Source of the DNA: Xanthobacteraceae bacterium
Lineage (GTDB): Bacteria > Pseudomonadota > Alphaproteobacteria > Rhizobiales > Xanthobacteraceae
Assembly (NCBI GenBank): GCA_022844205.1
Contig: JALHMF010000007.1
Coordinates: forward strand, 1 to 64,000
Direction of reading: 5' to 3'
Length of the DNA stretch: 64,000 nt
The notes under the pieces were generated by a model. The model saw nothing but the letters and a program-made list of their open reading frames with translations, searched no databases and had not been told where the DNA came from. The stretch's first letter is position 1. The number at the start of each line of letters is the position of its first letter. Shown here piece by piece: positions 1 to 6,771 of the stretch. Position numbers and translations under genes: made by a program.

Positions 1-128
1 CCCCAGGGAGCGCCAGCTTTCCCTTCTGCAAACACGAACTCTTGAAAGCCCCGGGGGCTGTCATGGCTTGCCGGAACATTCACGCAGGACCAGGGTTCCT
101 ACAGGCAGGGCTGAGCTTGGAGACTTCC

Positions 129-380
129 ATGAAACGATTGCCGACCCTTCTTGCAGCAAGTTTCGCGCTTGGCGGCATGATCGTTGAAGCCTCGGCGCAG
201 AACCGCAATACAGCGCCCGCTTCGTCGCCCTACAAATACTGCCTGGAAGAAACGACGGGCGGTGCCGGCGGCGGACCGCTGCCGTTGCTTTGCCGCTTCA
301 CCACTTTGCAGCAATGCCAGCAGAGCCGGGCCTCACCGTCGGACCGCTGCGTGCCGAATATCACCGGACAGCGTTCCTGA
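129..380 (+). CDS. Small secreted Cys-rich protein, DUF3551 type
   Basis: Predicted 83-residue exported protein of unknown function. The start at 129 is preceded by GGAG six bases upstream and gives a clean signal peptide (basic MKRLP start, then a hydrophobic stretch ending near ASAQ). The mature part carries four cysteines in the order C, CRF, QC, RC, the pattern of the small DUF3551 proteins common in Bradyrhizobium relatives. A longer reading frame from 42 exists but would bury the signal peptide. A second member of the family lies at 36973-37191 with the same Cys order. Nothing in the neighbourhood points to a role; the periplasm is the likely location. Confidence 0.7.
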   Translation: MKRLPTLLAASFALGGMIVEASAQNRNTAPASSPYKYCLEETTGGAGGGPLPLLCRFTTLQQCQQSRASPSDRCVPNITGQRS

Positions 381-643
381 TCGCTGCGCGGATAAGTTGA
401 CGGATTGAATGCCGCTTATCGCGCGATGCGTTCCGCCACTGTTTGTTCTCGAAGCGTTCGGCGTTTGGGGAGTTGAAGTTTGTTCTTCACAAGCGGAATC
501 TGAAACGGCTTCGCCCTATTGTCTGGAATGCCCTAGATTGATGGAGTCCCAACGGATTCGCGATCTGTAGCCGCGGGTAAGTTCGGCGCAGACATTTCAC
601 GGGCCGGGTCGCCGGCGCACAAACCGTATGAGCGAGGATTTCC
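381..643. other. Intergenic, nothing recognised
   Basis: This stretch of 263 bases holds no convincing coding frame, hairpin terminator or promoter that I can defend. A short frame starting at the ATG near 410 has no ribosome binding site or protein character. Confidence 0.5.
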
Positions 644-1435
644 GTGCCGGTGCCGCTAAAGCCCCTTTTTGATGAACTGGCCAGGGCCAACCGCATTCTC
701 GCCCATGAGGGCATTATGGATGCGTTCGGCCATGTCAGTGTGCGCAACCCGGACAACGCGGCGCGCTATTTTCTGTCCCGCGCGATCGCGCCCGATCTCG
801 TGCTGGCGGGCGACGTCCGCGAATACACGCTGGAGTCCGAACCGGTACAACAGAACGACGAGCGTCACTACATCGAGCGCGTCATCCACGGTGAAATCTA
901 CAAGGCACGTCCCGACGTGATGGCGGTCTGCCACCATCACGCCCCGGAAATCCTCCCTTACGCGATCACCGGCACAGAACTGGTGCCGGTGTTCCTGATG
1001 GCGGCATCGATGGGACAGAAGGTGCCGCACTGGGACCAGCGCACCGAATTTGGCGACACCAACCTGCTCGTATCGAAACCGGAGGAGGGCCGCTCGCTTG
1101 CCCGCGCGCTTGGCCCGAACTGGATGGTCATCATGAGCCGTCACGGCGCTACCGTCGCCGGCCGCAGCCTGCGCGAAGTAATGTTCCGCACGTATTACTC
1201 CATCCGCAACGCCGCACTCCTTACACAGGCGAAAGCGCTCGGTGAAGTGAAGGCGCTGAGCGTGGGCGAGATCGAACAGTCCGGCGACACCAATCTCCAG
1301 CCGGGACAGCTCGCCCGTGCGTGGGATTACTGGAGCCAGCGGCTGGAACATTCTGAAATCAAATCCGGGAAAAAAACCGCCGGCGCAAGGCGCAGCAAGA
1401 CCCCCGTCAAGTCCAAGGGAAGAAAACGGAAATGA
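644..1435 (+). CDS. Class II aldolase/adducin family protein
   Basis: A 263-residue cytoplasmic protein of the class II aldolase/adducin fold (fuculose-phosphate aldolase and ribulose-phosphate epimerase relatives), enzymes that cleave or rearrange sugar-like substrates with a divalent metal. The start GHVSVRNP is the family's usual N-terminal substrate loop; the metal ligands are the VCHHH cluster in the middle and the SRHGA motif further on. The last 30 residues are a Lys/Arg-rich tail that is not part of the fold. The start is GTG at 644, with GAGG about eight bases upstream. Its stop overlaps the start of the next gene (ATGA), so the two are cotranscribed. The substrate is unknown. Confidence 0.85.
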   Translation: MPVPLKPLFDELARANRILAHEGIMDAFGHVSVRNPDNAARYFLSRAIAPDLVLAGDVREYTLESEPVQQNDERHYIERVIHGEIYKARPDVMAVCHHHAPEILPYAITGTELVPVFLMAASMGQKVPHWDQRTEFGDTNLLVSKPEEGRSLARALGPNWMVIMSRHGATVAGRSLREVMFRTYYSIRNAALLTQAKALGEVKALSVGEIEQSGDTNLQPGQLARAWDYWSQRLEHSEIKSGKKTAGARRSKTPVKSKGRKRK

Positions 1436-2391
1436 AGCGCCTTGTCGCATTGCTTGTCTTGAGTGCTTTCGCAGTTTTGCCTTCGGTGCTGCGCGCGCAG
1501 GATTCGCTCACGGTCGCGATCGGACAGATCAACAACTGGGAAAACCAGATGCCGACGCTCGGCCAGGATGCCGGGTTCTTCAGGAAGCGCGGTCTGACGC
1601 TGAATACAATCGGGACGCAGGGCACCGAGCAAACCCTGAAAGCCGTCGTCTCCGGCGAGGCCGATATCGGCGTCGCCATCGGCACTTCGGCGGCGATGCG
1701 CGCCTTTATGGATGGCGCGCCGATCCGAATCCTGATGCCGTGCTTCACCGGCACGGACGATCTGTATTGGTACGTGCTCAACGCTTCGCCGCTCCGTTTG
1801 CTGAAACAGGCGGAAGCGCAGCATTCAATCGCCTATTCCGGAACCGGCTCGACCTCGCACAATATCGTGCTCGGTTTCAGCAATCAGCTCGGCGCGAAGG
1901 CACGGCCGGTCCCGACCGGCGGCGTGCAGGCGACGTTCGAACTTGTGAAGCAGGGCAGGGTGGATATCGGCTGGGCTTCGCCGCCGTTTGGACTGACCGC
2001 GCTCGAAGCCGGGGAAATCCGGCTGATCGCGCGCGGCAGCGAAGTGCCGACCACGCGCGACCAGACCGTGCGCGTAACGGTGGTGAACACGAATTCGCTA
2101 TCAGCCAAGCGTCCTGCGATCGAGCGCTTCGCGCGCGCGTATCGTGAATCGCTCGACTGGATGTATTCCGATCCGAAGGCGATGGAGATGTATGCGGCTA
2201 AAGTGAACCTGCCGGTTCGTCTCGTTACCTATTCGCGGGATGAATTCCATCCGAAGCAAGCCATGCAGGCGGACCAGATCAAAAACGTCGAGCAGGTGAT
2301 GTCGGACGCCGTCGCCGTCGGCATGCTAAAGGCGCCGCTAAACCGCGATCAGCTGATGCAGTTGTTCCCGGAGCCGAATATCGGAAAATAA
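1432..2391 (+). CDS. ABC transporter substrate-binding protein, NMT1/TauA-like
   Basis: A 319-residue periplasmic solute-binding protein of the NitT/TauT or NMT1/THI5 class. A signal peptide ends near LRAQ around residue 23. The lobe-one signature follows: QINNWENQMPTLGQDAGFF and then a GTQGTEQTLKAVVSGEADIGVA stretch typical of TauA/SsuA/ThiY-type receptors. No permease or ATPase gene lies next to it, so it either serves a transporter encoded elsewhere or is an orphan receptor. The ATGA overlap with the aldolase-fold gene suggests that the imported compound is the aldolase substrate. That substrate cannot be read from the sequence. Confidence 0.8.
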   Translation: MKRLVALLVLSAFAVLPSVLRAQDSLTVAIGQINNWENQMPTLGQDAGFFRKRGLTLNTIGTQGTEQTLKAVVSGEADIGVAIGTSAAMRAFMDGAPIRILMPCFTGTDDLYWYVLNASPLRLLKQAEAQHSIAYSGTGSTSHNIVLGFSNQLGAKARPVPTGGVQATFELVKQGRVDIGWASPPFGLTALEAGEIRLIARGSEVPTTRDQTVRVTVVNTNSLSAKRPAIERFARAYRESLDWMYSDPKAMEMYAAKVNLPVRLVTYSRDEFHPKQAMQADQIKNVEQVMSDAVAVGMLKAPLNRDQLMQLFPEPNIGK

Positions 2392-2402
2392 GTTCTCCGC
2401 GC

Positions 2403-3665
2403 TCAGGCGCGGCGGCCGGGGCCGGACCGAATCTGCAGGGCGCGGATGCGTTCGGCGAGCGACTGCGGCCGTTCGCCGGCCGGGTGATCGCCGTTCGCGG
2501 CATAAGAGCCGTTCTGGTGCAGCGGCGTGTCGGCGAGAATCTGCTCAATGGGCGAATCGTTGCCTTCGAGGCTCGCGGCCAGGCGCGCCACTTCCGCTGC
2601 CACGTCGTTGATGCGCTCGCGCAGCAGCGCGTTCTCCACGCGCTCGCTCGACCAGGCGGCTTCGGCGTCCTGCTTCAGGGTGCCGACTTCATTCTGGAGC
2701 CGCTCGCGGTCGTCGCGGACTTGTGACAGGGCGCCTTCGAGCATGGATTTTTCGGCCTTCAGGTTTTCGATCATGCCGCTGTAGGAGCGGGCGGCGTTTT
2801 CCATTTCGCGGTGGGCCGCGAGCGCTTCCGCGCGGGTACGGTCGGCTTCCGCGCGGGTCGCGGCCAGCGTGCGGTCACGCTCGGCGGCGAGTTCGGCCTG
2901 CTTACGGGATTCCGCTTCCAGTTCAGCGACGTTGCGGGTGAAGGTTTCGACTTCAGCCTTGCCGCTGGCGAGGCGATTCTCGGTTTCGAGCAATTGTTTC
3001 GTCAGGCTTTCCACCTTCGCGCGCTCGGCGGCGAGCAGGCGGGCAGTCTGTTCGGCCTGTTCGCGTTCCTCGGCGAGCTTCTGTTCGGTGGCGGAGACCT
3101 CCCGCTCCAGACCGGAAATCTTGCTCTTCAGGGATTCGCACTGGGTTTCGAGGGCCGCGAGCTGGACTTTTTGACTGTCGGATTCCGAAGTCTTGTCGGC
3201 AAAATTCCGCTCCAGCTGCGAGAGCGCACTGGCGCGCGATGCGAGTTCGCTTTCGGCGTCCTGCAGCGCCCGCGACTTCACCGAGAGTTCTTCCTCGGTG
3301 GAACGCAGGCGGGCGCGCAAATTCTGTTCCTGCGCTTCGAGGGCCGAGATTCCGGCGGCCTTTTCCTCGACTTCGTTCTTCATGAGCCGGACGGACTCGC
3401 TCTTGCGGCCGATCTCGGCGAGCTGCTCGGTGGTCTTGAGCTTCAGTTGTTCGACGCTCGTCTCGAGACGGCGCGTGGACATCGCGAATTCGGCGCGGAG
3501 CTGGTCCTTGTCCGCCTGGATCTCGGCCATCGAAACCGGGATGGCGCCTTCGATCCGGCGCGTCGTCAGACGAACCGCCCGGTGCCATACGGCGGAGAGG
3601 AGAACCAGGCCGATCAAGCTCGCGGCCAGGAAGCCGAGAGCGAAAAACATCACTGCTTCGATCAC
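2403..3665 (-). CDS. Membrane-anchored long coiled-coil protein
   Basis: A 420-residue protein with one N-terminal membrane helix (about residues 5-27, rich in Phe, Leu and Ala), followed by roughly 330 residues of nearly unbroken heptad-rich coiled coil (Glu, Lys, Gln, Leu, Ala), and a short low-complexity C-terminus with an ERIRALQIRSG end. The layout recalls RmuC or MukB-like structural proteins, but no nuclease or ATPase motif is visible, so no function is claimed. The likely start is GTG at 3665; an ATG five codons downstream is an alternative. A GGTTAACC palindrome lies near 3744-3751, about 80 bases upstream, and could be a CtrA half-site, though this is weak. Confidence 0.75.
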   Translation of the reverse strand: MIEAVMFFALGFLAASLIGLVLLSAVWHRAVRLTTRRIEGAIPVSMAEIQADKDQLRAEFAMSTRRLETSVEQLKLKTTEQLAEIGRKSESVRLMKNEVEEKAAGISALEAQEQNLRARLRSTEEELSVKSRALQDAESELASRASALSQLERNFADKTSESDSQKVQLAALETQCESLKSKISGLEREVSATEQKLAEEREQAEQTARLLAAERAKVESLTKQLLETENRLASGKAEVETFTRNVAELEAESRKQAELAAERDRTLAATRAEADRTRAEALAAHREMENAARSYSGMIENLKAEKSMLEGALSQVRDDRERLQNEVGTLKQDAEAAWSSERVENALLRERINDVAAEVARLAASLEGNDSPIEQILADTPLHQNGSYAANGDHPAGERPQSLAERIRALQIRSGPGRRA

Positions 3666-3818
3666 GCTACGCGCCTCACATACTGGGCCGGTCAGCCACT
3701 CTATTCATGGCACGGGCTTGAATATATTTCTACCGTGACAATTGGTTAACCCAAGCGCAGCGCCGCCCGGAAACCGGGCTTGCGCGCGCAATCTTTCAGT
3801 CTGGAAGATTGCAGCCCG

Positions 3819-4391
3819 TCAGAACGGGTTCCAGGTCGCTTTCGGCGTAAACTTCAAATAACCGATGTTGGCGCCGAGCCGGAAGCCGACGCCGGAGCGG
3901 ATCGGCACCACCACAATGCCGTCGGAAGTCAGCGCCGTCATGCCAAGCCCGCCGACCAGATAGGCGGAACCGGAAATGCCCGCGAAGCGGCTGTAGATGT
4001 TGTTCACATCGCGCAGGCTGTAGACGAGCATCATCGTGCGCGCACCGTCGCCGCCAAGGTCGAAGCCGAGGCTTGGGCCCTGCCAGTACACTTTCATGTC
4101 GCCGGCATTGCGCGTGTAGAGGACGCCCTCCCCGTAACGCAGGCCGACGGTCATGGCGCCGGAGGCTTCCTCGCCGAGGATATAGCCGTTCGGCTGGCCC
4201 CACTGGCTGGTTGCCTTCTCGATCAAGAGCGCGAGATCGCGCGACACGCCGCCGAAGAAACGATGGCCGGAGTCGACCAGTTCGTTGGAGGAGAATTTTT
4301 CGGGCTGCCGGCCCGGTCCCTGCGCGGCAGCGGGGGTCAGGCTCGCGCCGATAAGGGTTGCTGCGAGGAAGATTGCGCGGAATGGCGCCAT
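3819..4391 (-). CDS. eipA: EipA-like periplasmic protein (DUF1134)
   Basis: A 190-residue exported protein of the DUF1134 family. The signal peptide ends near PAAAQ (about residue 23). The mature domain contains the family's glycine-rich beta core: GYILGEEASGAMTVGLRYGEG, then GPSLGFDLGGDGARTM, and a C-terminal GVGFRLGANIGYLKF. In Brucella abortus the homologue EipA is a periplasmic protein needed for envelope-stress resistance, and its gene is activated directly by CtrA (established knowledge). Here a CtrA-type box lies 64 bases upstream of the start, matching that wiring. The length fits the family and the gene appears intact. The SYLF-like glycine pattern could suggest lipid binding, but this is not shown. 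Confidence 0.85.
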   Translation of the reverse strand: MAPFRAIFLAATLIGASLTPAAAQGPGRQPEKFSSNELVDSGHRFFGGVSRDLALLIEKATSQWGQPNGYILGEEASGAMTVGLRYGEGVLYTRNAGDMKVYWQGPSLGFDLGGDGARTMMLVYSLRDVNNIYSRFAGISGSAYLVGGLGMTALTSDGIVVVPIRSGVGFRLGANIGYLKFTPKATWNPF

Positions 4392-4454
4392 GGAAGTCTC
4401 CAGAGAATCCGTAACGGGAATCGGGGAACGCCAACCCGGTGACTGTCGCCGCGG

Positions 4455-4474
4455 ATGGTTTGCGAATGGTTAAC
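4455..4474 (-). promoter_or_regulatory. CtrA-type box upstream of eipA
   Basis: Read on the minus strand this is TTAACCATTCGCAAACCAT: a perfect TTAACCAT half-site with TTAA-N7-CAAA spacing, close to the CtrA consensus TTAA-N7-TTAA. It sits 64 bases before the eipA start codon. The same architecture occurs before flhA (24485-24504) and fliF (29868-29887). Assignment is by motif only. Confidence 0.65.
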
Positions 4475-4576
4475 AAAACGGAAAGATGCGGATCACCGTG
4501 GCCAAAACAGGGCTTTAACCGGCTGCATACCCGCAAGCCGCTAGGCTTGGCGAAGAAGTTTTCAGTCAGGCTTGCA

Positions 4577-5077
4577 ATGCCCAAACCGCAATACCGAATC
4601 AAAATCCTGTCGGCGTTTGCGGTCGTTTCACTCGCCTTGGGCCTGGCGGGACTGCATTCGCTGCCGGCGCGTTCAGCCGTAACAACCGAACTCCTCGTTT
4701 CCGACCGTCATTCCGGGCTTGCGCTGTTTGGCTTCGATCCCGTCTCCTATTATATCGACAGTGCCGCCCGCGCTGGCTCCTCGCGTTTTGAAGTCTCGTT
4801 CGGGGGCCTGACATGGCGCTTCCGCAGCGAGGCCAATCGGGCGGCGTTCATGGCGCAGCCCGGCTCCTATATGCCGAATTTCGGCGGCTACGATCCGATC
4901 GCGGTGGTGCGTGGCGTGCCGCTCGCGGGCCATCCCGCCGTATTCGCGATCTATCGCGAAGAACTCTTCCTGTTTGCCACGGAAGAAAGCCGGGCGGAAT
5001 TCATGCAGCGTCCCGATCCCTTGTTGCAGGCCGCGAAAACCGCGTGGCCCGCCGTGCGGAAGACGCTTCTTCCCTGA
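4577..5077 (+). CDS. Exported YHS-domain protein
   Basis: A 166-residue protein with a basic N-terminus and hydrophobic signal sequence or anchor (about residues 8-28, ending near PARSAV), followed by a YHS domain: GLALFGFDPVSYYID, FRSEANRAAFMAQP and MPNFGGYDPIAVVRG. YHS domains are small metal- or copper-associated modules; the His of the name is not obvious here, so metal binding is uncertain. The ATG at 4577 is preferred over an upstream start at 4439 because it places the signal peptide at the N-terminus and leaves the CtrA box outside the coding region. It converges with cysQ, with two bases between the stops. Confidence 0.7.
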   Translation: MPKPQYRIKILSAFAVVSLALGLAGLHSLPARSAVTTELLVSDRHSGLALFGFDPVSYYIDSAARAGSSRFEVSFGGLTWRFRSEANRAAFMAQPGSYMPNFGGYDPIAVVRGVPLAGHPAVFAIYREELFLFATEESRAEFMQRPDPLLQAAKTAWPAVRKTLLP

Positions 5078-5079
5078 GG

Positions 5080-5910
5080 TCAGCGCGCGACGAGGAAGCT
5101 GAACGCGCCGCGAGCGACGAAGCCATTGATGCGGTAGTTCGCGCCGGGCTTGCCATAGACAAGCGCTTCGCCTTCAGGCGAGCGTACCGAACCGCCGGCG
5201 CATTCCAGGATCGCGTGCCCCGCGGCGATGTCCCACTCATGGATTGACGCGAGCCGCACGTAAATGTCGGCGTGGCCTTCCGCGAGGCGCGCGAATTTCA
5301 GCGACGAGCCGAGCATCAGCCGTTCAGCCACCGGAAACGTGTTGAGCATTGCCTCGCTGCGGGCGTCGGGATGCGAGCGGCTGATTGCGGCGGTGAGCTG
5401 GGCGGGCTGCGAGCGGACCTGAATAGGGGAGATCGCATCGAGATCGAATTCCGCGCCGGGCTGGAGACTGCTTTTGAATGCCTTGCCGTTGTGCGCGAAA
5501 TACATTTCTCCCAGCGCGGGCGCATAGATCACGCCGAACAGCGGCCTGCCTTCGGAGATAATGCCGATATTCACCGTGAATTCCGGGCGGCCCTCCAGCA
5601 GTTCGCGGGTGCCGTCCACCGGATCGACGAGAACATAGAGCGTCTCGCTCTGGGGAATGATTCCGCGCGCGGCCGCTTCCTCGGCGACAATGGGCACGCC
5701 CGGCATCAGCTTCGACAGTCCTTCGATCAGAACGGACTCGGCCGCCTCGTCCGCATCGGTGACCGGGCTGCGGTCGGCCTTCAGCCGGTGATCGAATCCG
5801 CGCTCGACGATCCGCATGACGGACGCCCCCGCTTCGCTTGCGAGGGTCACCAGCGGCGCTACCAGCCGCGAGGCTTCGCCGGCATTGAGCGTGCGGGAAG
5901 TCGCTGACAT
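5080..5910 (-). CDS. cysQ: 3'(2'),5'-bisphosphate nucleotidase CysQ
   Basis: A 276-residue enzyme of the inositol monophosphatase superfamily. It should hydrolyse adenosine 3',5'-bisphosphate (PAP) to AMP, recycling the by-product of sulfate assimilation and sulfotransferases. The metal-binding signatures are present: SPVTDADEAAESVL, PIVAEE, VDPVDGTRELLEGRPEFTVN and the C-terminal HEWDIAAGHAIL. The start at 5910 gives the usual CysQ length; the frame stays open far upstream, but that extension runs antisense to chpT and is not credible. The gene is divergent from chpT with about 110 bases between them. Confidence 0.88.
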   Translation of the reverse strand: MSATSRTLNAGEASRLVAPLVTLASEAGASVMRIVERGFDHRLKADRSPVTDADEAAESVLIEGLSKLMPGVPIVAEEAAARGIIPQSETLYVLVDPVDGTRELLEGRPEFTVNIGIISEGRPLFGVIYAPALGEMYFAHNGKAFKSSLQPGAEFDLDAISPIQVRSQPAQLTAAISRSHPDARSEAMLNTFPVAERLMLGSSLKFARLAEGHADIYVRLASIHEWDIAAGHAILECAGGSVRSPEGEALVYGKPGANYRINGFVARGAFSFLVAR

Positions 5911-6021
5911 CTCTCGTGCAATTCCGTTCGGTTGGCGTGCGGGACGCTGCGGTGTATCACACGCCACCGGCTCGTCCAGGCGGCGATTCGATTCGAAAAC
6001 GGCCGGAAACGGAAACGCAAA

Positions 6022-6654
6022 ATGTCGGCACCCAAGGACATTGCTTCGCTCGATCTGGTGGCGCTGATCTCCTCGCGCCTCTGCCATGATCTCATCAGCC
6101 CGATGAGCGCCATCTCCAACGGCCTTGAACTGTTCATGGACGAGAAGGATGAGGCGGTGAAGAAAGAGGCAATCGACCTCGTCCGGAAAAGTGCCGCTTC
6201 CGCCTCGGCCAAGCTGCAATTCTGCCGGCTGGCGTTTGGCGCGGCGGGCTCGGCGGGCGCGCAGATCGACCTTGGCGATGCCGAAAGTGTAGCCAAGGGC
6301 ATTCTCCAGGACGACAAGGCCAGCATCGAATGGGGTCTTCCCCGCGCGCTCCTCCCGAAGAACCGGGTGAAACTGCTTCTGAACCTGATCCTCGTTGCCC
6401 TCAGCACCATCCCGCGCGGCGGCAAGGTCAAAGTCGAGCCGGTCGGCGAGGGCGAAGGGATGGGCTTCAGGCTCACTTCGGCGGGGCCGGGTGCGAAGAT
6501 ACCGGCCCATACGACCGCCCTGCTGGAAGGGGCCGCGGACGGCCTCGATGCCCATCGAATCCAGCCCTATTACACCGGGATGCTGGCCCGCAGCGCGGGG
6601 CTGCAACTCAGCCTCGCCCCAGGCTCGGATTCGGTTGTGATAACCGCCAGCTAA
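6022..6654 (+). CDS. chpT: Histidine phosphotransferase ChpT
   Basis: A 210-residue phosphotransferase that in Caulobacter relays phosphate from the hybrid kinase CckA to CtrA and CpdR, setting the cell cycle and flagellar programme. The H-box reads RLCHDLISPMSAISNGLEL with His22 as the phosphorylated residue, the typical ChpT DHp helix. The C-terminal half keeps the degenerate ATPase-like fold with no usable N, G1 or G2 boxes, as expected. The ATG at 6022 begins the conserved protein; upstream in-frame residues are Arg/Lys-rich and unlikely to be translated. It is followed at 117 bases by the chemotaxis operon. Its target CtrA is encoded 12 kb away in this window. Confidence 0.88.
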   Translation: MSAPKDIASLDLVALISSRLCHDLISPMSAISNGLELFMDEKDEAVKKEAIDLVRKSAASASAKLQFCRLAFGAAGSAGAQIDLGDAESVAKGILQDDKASIEWGLPRALLPKNRVKLLLNLILVALSTIPRGGKVKVEPVGEGEGMGFRLTSAGPGAKIPAHTTALLEGAADGLDAHRIQPYYTGMLARSAGLQLSLAPGSDSVVITAS

Positions 6655-6708
6655 GGCCCATTTTATAGGGTTTTTTGAAACTTTTAGCCGGCGCTGTTTC
6701 AGGCAATC

Positions 6709-6716
6709 TTAACCGT
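6709..6716 (+). promoter_or_regulatory. Possible CtrA half-site before cheA
   Basis: TTAACCGT lies 56 bases upstream of the cheA start. It matches seven of eight positions of the TTAACCAT half-site, with no clear partner at N7 spacing. A weak CCC/GGG hairpin with six Ts just upstream (about 6657-6676) may end the chpT transcript. Confidence 0.3.
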
Positions 6717-6771
6717 CACGACCCCACACTCCGGCTTCGACCGAACGGGCTTTTTAAGGCCGGCGAAAGCC

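Noticed and set aside
5080-6606. A 508-residue version of CysQ
   Set aside because: The extra 230 N-terminal residues are antisense to chpT and unlike any CysQ; ATG at 5910 gives the normal protein.
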